NCBI GenBank assembly: GCA_030581615.1
Contig: JAKTTT010000103.1
Span: forward strand, 1 to 41,961
Source: Alloascoidea africana
Lineage: Eukaryota > Ascomycota > Alloascoideomycetes > Alloascoideales > Alloascoideaceae
Length of the DNA: 41,961 nucleotides
Direction: 5' to 3'
Position numbers and translations under genes: made by a program. Below the pieces are notes generated by a model. The model did not search any database, was not told where the DNA came from, and saw only the letters and a program-made list of their open reading frames with translations. Positions 30,254 through 39,966 of the stretch are shown in pieces. Numbering within the stretch: position 1 is the stretch's first letter; each line of letters starts with the position of its first letter.

Positions 30254-30909
30254 AATAGAGGAGACGACGATATGATCCAATAACATGCTTCTGGCAGTTC
30301 AGTTTTACATGGAGAAAAAATGACCTATTGCTTTTAATTTTGGTTTGCCTTTGAGAATAATACCCTATCTACATTACTTTTTGGGAGTCTACTATTTCCC
30401 TTGGTTTTCTTTTTGTTTTGCTTTTGATGTAAAGTTTCGCTTGGATTTTGGTATTTCTAGTTTATAGACCTTGTCGCTTGTGTTTTTGTGTTTTTGAATC
30501 GATTTTGCTCAACATCATTAGAACCATTTGTATTTCTTTGAAGTTTTTTTCTTTTATTTTTGTTGATATGGTTAGCCGTTTGCACCTTTGGAATCACGCA
30601 AAAAACTGTTCTTATCTCTCTGTCTTTATTCTCTACCTTGAAACTGCTACTAATCTGAAAACAAAAGTTAAGCCGAACATTAGCTTGTTTTAATCAAGGA
30701 AAAGGCACTGTAGTGCCATCTAGTATACACTTTGGAAGTTTGTGCCAAAATATACTGAAAAAATTTATAGAAAAAAACGTAATTCGAGCTTATTTATTTA
30801 CAAATTTTCAGTAGAAAGAGAATGACTACAACCATCCTTCATTCTTTCTACAGCTCATGCCTTCATCATTATAATCATAGACAAGAAGAGTATTAACTCA
30901 AGTAATGTA
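30254..30909. other. Convergent 3' region, T-rich
   Basis: The 3' flanks of the IVY1-like gene and COX20, dominated by T-rich low-complexity DNA (30320-30560). A plus-strand frame here (30448-30693) is compositional. No gene is seen. Confidence 0.5.
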
Positions 30910-31476
30910 TCATTCTTTTGAACTTGAACCAGGGCCTTCAGCACCATTTTCATTTGGTTTAGCATGCTGTTTAAAATACGCTTTTGCCATATCAACATCC
31001 ATCCTCTCCTTGGTCCTTTTATATTGGCATCTTTCAAAAGTTGCGATGCTACCCATGAAATAGCCACCCACAGCCCAGTTTGCGGCCTTTGGAATTGGAT
31101 GTCGCATAACTATCATGACTGTACCAATGACCCCCATGCAAGAGAGCCCTGTGAGCACAGATTGTCGGAAACATGGAATCTCAGGGATCCGTTTGAAATC
31201 CTCTAGCGTTATTGATTTAAGTGCATTCATAACTGTTGGCTTGGGAGGTTCTTCAAAGCTAACAGCCTGGGGATTGGCTGTATTGTCCTGTTTGGAAGGA
31301 ATGGAGGCTGGATCTGGCGTTCGTGGTGGGTTTGGGTCAAATCTTGGCTCGAGTTCGTCGAGATATACTTCTTTCGAAGATGCTTGATCGTTAGCTCCTG
31401 ATGGAGTTGAAGAGATTGGTTCTTTTGGTGGCTCCTCGCCATCTTTACTTGATTTGCTTGGCCAAAACCATCCCAT
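30910..31476 (-). CDS. COX20: COX20, cytochrome c oxidase assembly factor
   Basis: 188 aa from MGWFWPSKSS. A Pro/Ser-rich N-terminal half is followed by the Cox20 core: MNALKSITLEDFKRIPEIPCFRQSVLTG (conserved PCFR), a first membrane segment, HPIPKAANWAVGGYFMGSIATFERCQYKR as the second, and a charged C-terminal helix. Cox20 is a mitochondrial inner-membrane chaperone that binds newly made Cox2, allowing its N-terminal processing and assembly into complex IV. I chose this Met because the 43 upstream in-frame residues (His/Thr/Pro-rich) have no similarity to the family and lie in the likely leader. COX20 follows HSP26 on the same strand with about 230 bp between. Confidence 0.88.
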   Translation of the reverse strand: MGWFWPSKSSKDGEEPPKEPISSTPSGANDQASSKEVYLDELEPRFDPNPPRTPDPASIPSKQDNTANPQAVSFEEPPKPTVMNALKSITLEDFKRIPEIPCFRQSVLTGLSCMGVIGTVMIVMRHPIPKAANWAVGGYFMGSIATFERCQYKRTKERMDVDMAKAYFKQHAKPNENGAEGPGSSSKE

Positions 31477-31707
31477 TTTTGTGTGAAGATGCTGAGACTT
31501 GCAAACCCTTGGAAAATCAGGTGGTGAGAAAGTTTGGTGGTGAGTAGTGGTAGTATGCGTGGGCTGAAGAAGCCTGTGTGGAAGATAAACCCAGGAGAAC
31601 ACCAAGATATAAATCGATAGAGGAAGTGCTACGCTTGTAATAAAAGTTCAATTCAATTTTCAAATTAAAAGATTATGTTCACGAATGCAATAAACTCCTA
31701 AACTAAA

Positions 31708-32319
31708 CTAATTCCCAATGGTAATTCTTCTCTTGACAGAGTGACTCTCTGGACTCTTTGGAATGATCAGCTCCAAAACACCATTATTATACTTGGCCTT
31801 GATTTCCTCTTCGTTGATCTTTACGTCCCTTGGAAGCTGGATGTGTCTTTCAAATTTTCCCGATCTAGATTCCTTCACGGTCAAGTGCTGCTTTTTCTCT
31901 TCACTTTCGGTTTTGGTTTCACCAGAGATGCTCACTTGATTTGTCCTCGAATCAAATTCAACCTGGATATCTTTCTCCTCGACTCCTGGAATGGTAACAC
32001 TGAGATCATACTCAGTCTCTTTGTCGTAGAGATCAACCGGTGGTAAGAACGATGCTGAAGATGGGGTAGGAAAACCGACATCAAAATTTGAAAACGGATC
32101 CCAGAACTTGTTCCATGGGTCGACTGTATTTTCAACTTTTGCTAACTCTTTTGAATTCTTCTTAGACGCTGAGTCGGATACGGCTTTTTTATCCTTCTCC
32201 GTGGGTTTGGTTGATCTGGGTCTGGCGTAGCCTTGCGACTCCAAGAGTCTATTGATCGCATCGACTTCGCTGTTTATGTTGTCGTAAAAGCCCCAGAAAG
32301 GAGAGTTGAAAAATGACAT
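31708..32319 (-). CDS. HSP26: Small heat-shock protein HSP26
   Basis: 203 aa. The N-terminus MSFFNSPFWGFYDNINSEVD closely matches S. cerevisiae Hsp26 (MSFNSPFFDFFDNINNEVD). The alpha-crystallin domain (about 95-190) is clear: PPVDLYDKETEYDLSVTIPG, QVSISGETK, VKESRSGKFERHIQLPRDV and KAKYNNGVLELIIPK, followed by the IxI-type RRITIGN end. Hsp26 is an ATP-independent chaperone that forms large oligomers, activated by heat-driven rearrangement, and holds unfolding proteins for Hsp104/Hsp70. The promoter upstream carries several heat-shock elements and a TATA box. It is divergent from RRG9. Confidence 0.95.
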   Translation of the reverse strand: MSFFNSPFWGFYDNINSEVDAINRLLESQGYARPRSTKPTEKDKKAVSDSASKKNSKELAKVENTVDPWNKFWDPFSNFDVGFPTPSSASFLPPVDLYDKETEYDLSVTIPGVEEKDIQVEFDSRTNQVSISGETKTESEEKKQHLTVKESRSGKFERHIQLPRDVKINEEEIKAKYNNGVLELIIPKSPESHSVKRRITIGN

Positions 32320-33035
32320 TGCTTTGATAATTGTTCAAAATCAGACAAGTGGTTTGTAAGAAAACGGTTATTGTACTCAAATGCTGTTTGACGTTGAAGA
32401 GAAAAAGAAACCTCGCCAGGGATTCTTGAGGGCTTTATATAATTTTTCCGACCCATTCTGGTGAAAACACTAGAAATTTCTAGAGGTTATCTATCCAGTG
32501 GTGTGAATTGTGTAGTCTCGTTGCTTTGTTCATTCCGTGATTTATCCTGGAAGCATTAGAATGATCTAGAAACGGTGGAACCTTCTCCATGACTCTATAA
32601 CCCCATTATTCGATAAACTTCTAGAACCATCTCAAGTTACATCACAACGGGAAAATTATGCGATAGAAGGGACTGGATATGAAGAGAAATTATGTGTTGC
32701 TTTTGTTATTTTTGATGTTTTTCGGTGCCAAAAGATGGGGATCTCATCTCATCAGTTACCCGGATATATATGTTTGAAAGAGATTTGAATCAATTGACAT
32801 CAGCAGACTCTCATAGTTATAGCTTACTGTTGTAAATTATATGATATAGGCGTAGAATCAGATAAAACTCTTTCTCTGGTTAATTATACTGGAAACTATA
32901 GAGTAAGTATCACTTGATGCTAGAACAATGTGTAGGGAGAAGGATCCGGAAGTTTTCCTGATCATTCCCGGATAATTTAATCCATCGATTTATTCAACTT
33001 CAACAAGCGAAAGCCAAAGAGTTCAAGCATAAGGA
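32320..33035. promoter_or_regulatory. Divergent promoter HSP26/RRG9
   Basis: About 715 bp. The HSP26-proximal half holds a TATA box and a heat-shock-element cluster (listed separately). The RRG9-proximal half has only CCCGGATA-like repeats (32758, 32967) and AT-rich DNA; no coding region. Confidence 0.5.
32433..32627 (-). promoter_or_regulatory. HSP26 TATA box and heat-shock elements
   Basis: TATATAAAG lies at 32433-32441 (minus strand), about 115 bp from the ATG. Hsf1-type arrays of alternating nGAAn/nTTCn follow: TTCtggtGAA...GAAatTTCtaGA at 32456-32483, GAAtgaTCtaGAA at 32559-32571, GGAAccTTC at 32577-32585 and TTCtaGAA at 32619-32626. This many inverted pentamers in 170 bp strongly suggests Hsf1 control. 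Confidence 0.75.
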
Positions 33036-33737
33036 ATGATTCGTACAACATGGCAGCTCGGTTATTATAGACATCATATCACTGCCGTACATTCTATTCG
33101 ACAGTTCTCTTCAGTTTCATTACAGCTTAGCCGGAAAAAAACATGGGATTTACCCGTTTTTGAAGAGGATGTTATAAGAGAAAAAGCTGTAGATACACAG
33201 GAACAAAATGTCACAAACTCTGACCTAAATCTTCCTCGAAGTTGGCGACAAAAGAAGCATCTGCCTGAGTGGCAAAGGCAACTGTTTGCATTACGAGAAA
33301 AGTTTGATGGGGCAAGCTGGAACCCAAAGAAGAAGGTTTCAAGAGAAGCGATAGAGGGTATACGAATGCTAAAGAGAAACGTAAGGCACATTTCTTGAAT
33401 CAGATGAATGTCCAGTCTAACTGACAACTCTACTTTGTAGTTTCCTGAAACCAGCACAAAACAGTTGGCAACACACTTCAAGATATCTCCAGAGGCTATA
33501 CGGCGGATATTAAAGTCTAAATGGGAGCCTAATATGGAAGAAGAAGAGCAGATTTACGAGCGATGGCGAAGACGAGGCGAGAGAATAATGGCAAGCAGGA
33601 CGAATGATAAGGGTTTACCACCTCGAGATAAGGGCTTTAGGGAAATGGGTAAAAGCAAAAGTTTTGAAGAGGACAAAAACAAAAACAAAGGCAGGAAACG
33701 AAGAGAACGAAAAGATCTCGGTCGCATGATGTTTTGA
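33036..33737 (+). CDS. RRG9: RRG9, mitochondrial protein required for respiratory growth (2 exons)
   Basis: Predicted 213 aa. Exon 1 (33036-33380) encodes a basic mitochondrial leader ([14 protein letters not shown]...RQFSS) and the family block [41 protein letters not shown] 60-nt intron (33381-33440, donor GTAAGG, branch TCTAACTG, acceptor TTTGTAG) follows. Exon 2 (33441-33737) encodes [31 protein letters not shown] and [15 protein letters not shown] with a Lys/Arg-rich end. Rrg9 is a fungal mitochondrial protein needed for mtDNA maintenance and respiration; its molecular activity is not well defined. The [12 protein letters not shown] segment is HTH-like. Confidence 0.9.
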
Positions 33738-33874
33738 TTGTTCTATATAAGACAAGTTTAAAAGAGGAATACTGGGACAAAAGCTGTACATAAAGCGTCC
33801 AGATTGATTTATCTCCTATTGCAAATGAAAAGTTAGAAACATATTGTTTATAGGCTGGTAAAACTGTTATTATC

Positions 33875-34653
33875 TTACCCCGATATGAAGATACCCTTGA
33901 TTGTTCTGATTTCTTTTTTCACGTCCCCGGAAGCTGAGGTTGTCGCTAGATATGTTTTGTCAGTCAATGAAACATTCAAAAATAATCACCAAGATGCATA
34001 CTCTTCTGCTCGCCATTGGCGCCCTTGTTCTTCAATTTTCCCTTTGGAGGCTTAAAGTAATCGAAATAAAGATATGAATCGAGTAGGGCCTGAGTTTCTC
34101 TGATGACCAGCTTCAAAGGCTCAACCTCAGAACCGCCTCGTGATCCGTAGTAACCAAACATGTCATTATCGGAGGGTTCCAAGTTATCCGATAGCTGATC
34201 CAGCTTCCTCGTAAGCTTTTCAAGTTTGTCTTCCAGAGACTCGTCATCTTCAAACTTGACTTTTTTCTTCCCGCCCAAGGGTTTTGTAGTTGCGTGCCCA
34301 TTATCCTTTTCCAGATCTTCCAGTACCTGGATTTCTTGGTCCACATATCGGACGCCTTCTTTCAAAACACTATTTGTATTCGCAGGGATGACAGTGACCC
34401 TGTTCATTAGAGTATTTCTCAGAGTTCTGAGCCTATCCAAAGTAAGGCCAAACACATTTCGCCGCAGAAGGTGTTGCTTTTCGAATAGAGGTCTTAAGAA
34501 GGCGATTGCAATGACATAGAGAAAGACGGTGACGCTACCGGTGCCATACAAAAGCCGGATGAGGTAACGGGCAAGCATCAGAGTGCTTGAATGCCGTATG
34601 CTCACGACCTCACCAGCCTCTGGGAACGATATCGGCAGTGGTGGTCCATTCAT
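33875..34653 (-). CDS. PEX17: PEX17, peroxisomal docking-complex peroxin (2 exons)
   Basis: Predicted 240 aa. Exon 1 (34653-34002) starts MNGPPLPISFPEAGEV and encodes a membrane segment and the Pex17 signature YGTGSVTVFLYVIAIAFLRP then LFEKQHLLRRNVFGLTLDRL, followed by coiled-coil regions. A 56-nt intron (34001-33946, donor GTATGC, acceptor ATCTAG) replaces a spurious read-through end. Exon 2 (33945-33875) adds TTSASGDVKKEIRTIKGIFISG, which matches the IREIKGWFVNG end of S. cerevisiae Pex17. Pex17 is a peripheral subunit of the Pex13-Pex14 docking complex for matrix-protein import. The frame is open 30 codons upstream of the chosen Met. It converges with RRG9 and is divergent from GYP7. Confidence 0.85.
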
Positions 34654-34910
34654 CTCAGCACTGTCTGTTTGTGTTTCCAGCAAACCTTCAAGCCAGCCAG
34701 CCCCAGATGGAGAGCGAGCCCCCAGGGTTACCCGCCCCCTCACTGCTAGGGGTCATCGCCCCAGCGAGGACGCCACCATCCAGGATGGGCGAGGCTGCTG
34801 AGCATTGGGCAAGCCATTGGAACTGCCTTCTCGACCCGTTCACTTCTCATTCTTCCTATTCCCACCATTCTTTGGCCTCTGATTCCTTGACTCAGAGTGT
34901 GTCGGTTTCC

Positions 34911-37070
34911 ATGTCCTCAGCTTCTTCTCTCCCCCGCGCAAAGGTTGTCTTACTCTTTGTCAAGTCCAAGGTCTACCTGCATCCAACATCAGCTCCAAAG
35001 GATAACATTGCGGGATACCTGGCTCTGACAAGACACAAGGGAGGAAACAATCGAGATGTGATGCTCTCATGGATTCCAGAGGACTCATTGGATACCAATG
35101 AAGTTCTGATCTACGACAAGACGGATCTCAAATCAGCATCTTCTGTAGAAGCCGTTGGGAACCAGAGAAACAAAGCTGCCGTGCCCCCAGCACCCATGGT
35201 GAAAAGACCAGTGACGTCCTCTTTTACGTCTTATGCATTTTCAATTCCTATCACTGAGATCTATTCTTTACAAGTGAGGCTTCCTTCGCTTGGCTGGTGG
35301 TGGGGTTCGATCATTATTCACGCCAGAAGTTCCCAGGAAGCGCTACCAGTTCTTTTCTTCCATGACGATGAGTCTCCCAGCACTGTCGCAGAACAGAAGG
35401 CAAAGAACCAGAGATTTGAGATCTTTTCAACTTACTCACCTGAATCTCTATTTTGGGGTGGCGATCATTTCCTCGATGAACTGACAAAATACGCTGTGGT
35501 TGTTAGGTCCACTCTAGAACCTTCTATTTTCTTGATAAATCCTGATGCAGAAGATCGAAAGTCTTTTGGTCCATTGACTGATTCAACTAGGAGCAAGCCG
35601 CAAACAAAAGCGCCTGACTTTATGTCTTTTTTCAAAGAAGCAAAGTGGACGGTTTTGGAAAAGATTGCTCAAATCACCCACAACTCGAAAAAGGCTGCAT
35701 TGGAGGCAATTGATAACAATGCTCCTCCACAGGTTAAGTCGTTGCTTAATCAGCCAGAAGTGAAAAGAATTGGTGAAGAATTTGATTCTGCAAAAGTGTA
35801 TTTGGCAAAATGGGCCCTTGGTGTTCAGGAGGAAGCTGAGAGATCTCGGCATAAGAGAGTACTTTGGGATACTGATCACGACATTGAAATTCTGTCTTTA
35901 GAAGATGATGCAGTGACAAGAAGAAATGAAGTTGGCAAAGTAGAATGGGACTCCTTTTTTGATCATAGTGGACGATTGCAAATAACTGTGGGCGAGGTGA
36001 AAGATCGCATATTTCATGGATGTTTGGCAAGCAATATCCGCGAAGAGGCTTGGCTATTCTTGCTAGGGGTCTACCCTTGGAATTCATCAGATCAGGACAG
36101 ACGAATAATCAGAACCACGTTAAGGAGTGATTATGACATTCTTAAAAAGAAATGGTTCGGTGAGCTTGAAGATTTGCGAGAGGATGAATTTTGGAAGGAC
36201 CAAAAGTTCCGAATTGAGAAAGATGTTTTCAGAACTGATAGAAGCCATCCAATGTACAAAACATTAGATATTCCAAACACCGACCCAGACACAAAGGTTA
36301 ATGAACCAATGACAAATCTGCATTTGGAGCAACTGAAAACAATTTTGATTACCTATAATGAGTATAATGTCAACTTGGGATATGTCCAAGGTATGAGCGA
36401 TCTTTTAAGCCCAATATATGTGGAATTGCAAGATGATGCCATGGCATTTTGGGGGTTTTCACGATTTATGGAGAGAATGGAACGCAATTTCCTACGTGAT
36501 CAGTCTGGAATGAGAGATCAACTGCAAACGTTGGACTCGCTGGTGTTGTTTATGCTTCCCGATCTGCACAAGCATTTGGAAAAGTGTGATTCTACAAATT
36601 TCTTTTTCTTCTTCAGAATGCTTTTGGTCTGGTTCAAGCGCGAATTTGAATGGGAAGATATTCTCAAATTATGGGAAGTACTGTGGACCGATTACTACTC
36701 TTCTCAGTTTCATTTATTCTTTGCTTTAGCCATCTTGGATAAACATCAGAAAGTCATAATGGAGCATTTATCTCGCATTGATGAAGTTTTAAGGTATATG
36801 AATGACTTGTCAATGCTTATGAATCTTGACGAGCTGTTGATTCGAGCAGAAAAGCTGTTCTTGAAGTTTAAAAAGATGTGCGATATAATAGATAGAAAGT
36901 CGAAACTTGCTCCTTCGCTTAACACGTTGTCTCCAGAAAACACAACAGCTTCTGGGGATGAGAATGTTTCTCAAACTGAGGTTATTACTGAAGAATTAAG
37001 GACTCTATTAAAGAAAGAAGTTATTATCAAACAGGAAGTTGAAAGAAAACCTGGTGAAGGTGGCGGCTAA
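34911..37070 (+). CDS. GYP7: GYP7, TBC-domain GTPase-activating protein for Ypt7
   Basis: 719 aa from MSSASSLPRAKVV, which aligns with the S. cerevisiae Gyp7 start (LLFCKSKVFLHPTS against VLLFVKSKVYLHPTS). The N-terminal half has the lipid-binding/PH-like region; FDSAKVYLAKWALGVQEEAER is conserved in Gyp7. The TBC domain (about 360-620) shows DRIFHGCLASNIREEAWLFLLGVYPW, the arginine finger in KDVFRTDRSHP, the glutamine finger in NLGYVQGMSDLLSP, and MLLVWFKREFEWEDILKLWE. Gyp7 turns off the vacuolar Rab Ypt7 and so controls vacuole fusion and late endosome traffic. The reading frame is also open for 108 codons upstream, through the divergent PEX17 promoter, but without conserved sequence. Confidence 0.95.
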   Translation: MSSASSLPRAKVVLLFVKSKVYLHPTSAPKDNIAGYLALTRHKGGNNRDVMLSWIPEDSLDTNEVLIYDKTDLKSASSVEAVGNQRNKAAVPPAPMVKRPVTSSFTSYAFSIPITEIYSLQVRLPSLGWWWGSIIIHARSSQEALPVLFFHDDESPSTVAEQKAKNQRFEIFSTYSPESLFWGGDHFLDELTKYAVVVRSTLEPSIFLINPDAEDRKSFGPLTDSTRSKPQTKAPDFMSFFKEAKWTVLEKIAQITHNSKKAALEAIDNNAPPQVKSLLNQPEVKRIGEEFDSAKVYLAKWALGVQEEAERSRHKRVLWDTDHDIEILSLEDDAVTRRNEVGKVEWDSFFDHSGRLQITVGEVKDRIFHGCLASNIREEAWLFLLGVYPWNSSDQDRRIIRTTLRSDYDILKKKWFGELEDLREDEFWKDQKFRIEKDVFRTDRSHPMYKTLDIPNTDPDTKVNEPMTNLHLEQLKTILITYNEYNVNLGYVQGMSDLLSPIYVELQDDAMAFWGFSRFMERMERNFLRDQSGMRDQLQTLDSLVLFMLPDLHKHLEKCDSTNFFFFFRMLLVWFKREFEWEDILKLWEVLWTDYYSSQFHLFFALAILDKHQKVIMEHLSRIDEVLRYMNDLSMLMNLDELLIRAEKLFLKFKKMCDIIDRKSKLAPSLNTLSPENTTASGDENVSQTEVITEELRTLLKKEVIIKQEVERKPGEGGG

Positions 37071-37243
37071 TTCAAGGAGTAGAATGTGACATTATTTTAT
37101 GGCTATACTTTCAGTTTATTTTTGCTTTAGCATATTATGGTCTATAGGATATGATAATCAAACCACAATGAAAATTTGAATGAAATTCAAAACTGTCGAG
37201 GAGATTCGATCATTTTAGGAGTTGGATAAAAATAAAGCAAAAA

Positions 37244-37317
37244 TGGACGACACCGGAATCGAACCGGGGACCTCCCGCATGCTAAGCGGATGTGATAACC
37301 AACTACACCAGACGCCC
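37244..37317 (-). tRNA. tRNA-Ala (AGC)
   Basis: A 74-nt cloverleaf, no intron. The acceptor arm starts gggcgtc and ends tcgtcc-A. It includes the G3-U70 wobble pair, the identity element of alanine tRNAs. Anticodon stem-loop: tccgc-ttAGCat-gcggg. The B box is ggttcgattcc. A TTTTT Pol III terminator follows directly (complement of 37239-37243). The sequence resembles yeast tRNA-Ala(AGC). Confidence 0.97.
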
Positions 37318-38059
37318 TTCTGTTGTTGCGTAAGAATGCTAATTTTTACTCTTTGCCCAAAACGACCAATTGATTACATGTGTAACAATGATACTGATGA
37401 CGTGTGTTTAAAGTTAGTTTTTGTAGCTTCTTTGTTCATATCTAAAAGTTCAGAACAGAGTTCTGATCTATCTTGTAAAAATAATGGCTCTTAGTCGTAT
37501 TGTTATGATGACCTTTTCTGGGTTCTTGTTCTAAGGAGCTTCAGATGATTCTCAACAAAGTCAAATAAAAAGTTCTGATTAAAGCTTTTAGCTATCATAT
37601 TTATCTAGAAAATTCCGCCTTTGCATAGTTTCTTTGTATTTTAAAGTAACAAGGATAAATCATATCTAAAGGAATAAAGTAAAACGCTCTTTTGAAAGTA
37701 AAAAAAATAAAGCAATAGAAAGAAGCCTAAAAAGTAAAAAGAGGTTACTAATGTCACTCTTGGAATGTTCTATATTATTCCATGGGCCCGGAATCGCAGT
37801 TTTCCTTACATTACATGTAAGGATTCCGGCCTTGAATCCTAACCGCCCGCTCGTATCGCATTTCATTCATGGCTAAACAACTTATGACATGCCCCAGAAC
37901 ATCATGAACTATCGGAGATAAACCCTAGCTCATGAACAATCACGGACGCAGACCTAGACTACCATGGAGCAACCACGACCAATCTCTGGATTCTCATACC
38001 ACCGACAATCCTCTGGCTAAATTCCTCTGATCGATTTCCCTTTTTCTTTGTCTCGCACC
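37318..38059. other. tRNA 5' flank, no gene seen
   Basis: About 740 bp upstream of the first tRNA-Ala. It has a short palindrome around ccttacattacatgtaagg (37803-37821). The minus frame at 37666-37866 is mostly A/T-run derived. I see no gene. Confidence 0.45.
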
Positions 38060-38264
38060 TGTTAGCCTCGGATGGGTGATCTCCTCACTCTCTAGTAGTG
38101 AGGCTTAGATAGGTCTATATAAGTAGCCTATCTGTTCCCCCTTATGGGGGACAACAATCAAACCTCCCCTTACAGCACCCTTTATAATAAACTGCTTTCT
38201 GTTTTATTATTATTAAACTTTTACCTTTCAATTAAATAATAAAACATTTATATAAACAAGAACT
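38060..38264 (+). mobile_element. Solo LTR fossil (family A), LTR retrotransposon
   Basis: Starts TGTTAGCCTCGG, with a TATATAAG promoter-like box near 38117 and A/T-rich polyadenylation-like DNA further on. No internal retroviral-like coding is attached. The 3' boundary is uncertain and abuts the next element, so it may be truncated. A related 43-bp remnant lies at 39431-39473. It sits within 1 kb upstream of a tRNA gene, a usual target of yeast LTR elements. Broken; probably of moderate age. Confidence 0.6.
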
Positions 38265-38789
38265 TGTCTGTCACGCGTAGCGGGATATTCCCGTCTCAGC
38301 TTAGCTAAGTCCTCCCGAAGATCGACTTAGCAACAGTATATAAAGACATCCATATCCCCTTACTTAGAAGAGTAGTTCAATAAGGATTTCTATACTTTGA
38401 TCACGATATTAGCTCCACGCCAATATTGTAGAAAGGTTAGGCGTTGGAGGGATTCAGTGTTGATGCCCCCTGTCTTGATTTTCTCGCCTTTCCTCCAGTA
38501 TTCGAGTTCGGTTCTGGAGGAGTCGGTGTTCTCAGAAGTATTCGCTGACATGCTGCGGGTTATAGCCATCTATAGTTGGTATGGTTCTTGTAAAAAATCT
38601 ATCCCAGGCTCGGCCCCCTTGTAACGATATTGGCGTCAAGCTAATATCGGAATCAAAGTATAGAAATTCTTATTGAACTACTCTCTAAGTAAGGGGATAT
38701 GGATGTCTTTATATACTGTTGCTAAGTCGATCTTCGGGAGGATTTAGCTAAGCTGAGACGGGAATATCCCGCTACGCGTGACAGTTACA
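38265..38789. mobile_element. Two LTR copies (family B) in inverted orientation
   Basis: The left arm (38265-38432, plus) and right arm (38620-38789, minus) are about 95% identical by eye. They enclose a 187-bp spacer with no recognised coding. The right arm has complete-looking TGTAAC...GTTACA ends and both arms hold a TATATAAAG box, so they are LTRs rather than a DNA transposon. The high similarity suggests fairly recent insertion. No coding interior remains, so the element is broken. Confidence 0.65.
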
Positions 38790-39019
38790 TTGTCTGATAT
38801 ATGTTCTTTAGGGTCTTTAGCTACAATACCAGTTTTCACATTATCTTTCTTGGCTCACCCTTCTCCGTAAACTCTTTCGAGTAAGACTCAGTCACATTTG
38901 GTAGCGATGCCGCAAAGGGACCTCGATTCTAGTATCAATAAGGTTTATTTTTATTTTGATAGAGCATCGAATAATTTCCCGTGCTGCAGAATACAGCTAC
39001 GAGTTATCAAAACTCCATC

Positions 39020-39360
39020 AAAATGACTGCTCATGAGGCGGGTGCTGGAAAGATTACGGAAAACCCTGGCATAATTAATGCTTGTGATCTACCAGGTTAC
39101 TCAGAAATAGCACGAACGGTTACGGATAATTTAAGGCCATCATTAACAAAGCCAAGGACACGATAGTGAGAATTCAGAGTTTCCAAATGAGGCAGGCTAA
39201 CTAGCATAGAAGACCTGTGTTTTTCAAAGGCGGAAACCTGGTATTGGTGCGTGAGTATGGTAAAAATTGGGCTTTACATAAGAGCCTGTCAGCTTATTTC
39301 AGCCGGTTCAAGGAGGTTAAGCAAATAATCGAAACTGACATAACTTGGTGTTGTTGACGT
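39020..39360 (+). mobile_element. Decayed pol fragment of an LTR retrotransposon (integrase end)
   Basis: Short plus-strand stretches read like the C-terminal end of a Ty3/gypsy-type integrase: a Lys-rich helix followed by a VFFKGGNLVLVREY-like block typical of that region. The fragment is broken in several places and has no flanking full LTRs of its own, so it is an old fossil. Boundaries are approximate. Confidence 0.55.
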
Positions 39361-39430
39361 AACGGTTCATCCTTTTCTGTAAGTATTGTTGTCATATCTT
39401 GCATATGATTCAATTGAACAAGGTGCTGTA

Positions 39431-39473
39431 TGTTAGCCTAGAGAGTGAGGAGATCACCCATCCGAGGCTAACA
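39431..39473. mobile_element. 43-bp remnant of LTR family A
   Basis: On the minus strand it starts with the same ~36 bp as the solo LTR at 38060 (TGTTAGCCTCGGATGGG...) and ends GGCTAACA, so its two ends form an inverted repeat. It appears to be an internally deleted LTR. Confidence 0.6.
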
Positions 39474-39892
39474 CTGTATTTCTGGATTGGTATGGATCCA
39501 GATTCTCCCTCGCTTGTTTCTGTTCCAAATCTCCAATATTTACTCTTCACTCTCTGATCTGTTTGGATTAGCCCATGAGAAACCATTTACAGTTTTGTAT
39601 CTTTTACATTCAGATAACTGGCTACTATCAAACATCTTTGTCTGTTTATATAGAGGAATGACTCGGCTAAAACCGGGATGCCGTGAGGCAGGGACATCCG
39701 TATCCTAACAAAAGCCTAGGTAGCATCTTTCTAGATATCTCTTTATTGAAAGTGTGTAAACTGCAATTGCGAAAGTAGGATTCAAAGCAGAAGATCTGTC
39801 TTTTAAATCGGTATGGTAGAATGAATGAATGAAGAAATTAGTGAGTAGTATTTGTTTAAATATTCTCATTTGAGTGACCAAAAAAGCAAAAA

Positions 39893-39966
39893 TGGACGAC
39901 ACCGGAATCGAACCGGGGACCTCCCGCATGCTAAGCGGATGTGATAACCAACTACACCAGACGCCC
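39893..39966 (-). tRNA. tRNA-Ala (AGC), second copy
   Basis: The 74 nt are identical to the tRNA at 37244-37317, with the same orientation and anticodon. A TTTTT terminator follows (complement of 39888-39892). Similarity continues for only about 10 nt on the 3' side and 2 nt on the 5' side, so the duplication is old in the flanks and the gene body is conserved by selection or conversion. Confidence 0.97.

Noticed and set aside
39474-39708. Possible further solo LTR ending CCTAACA
   Set aside because: It has a TATATAG box and an LTR-like end, but no matching second copy in the window and no defined start.
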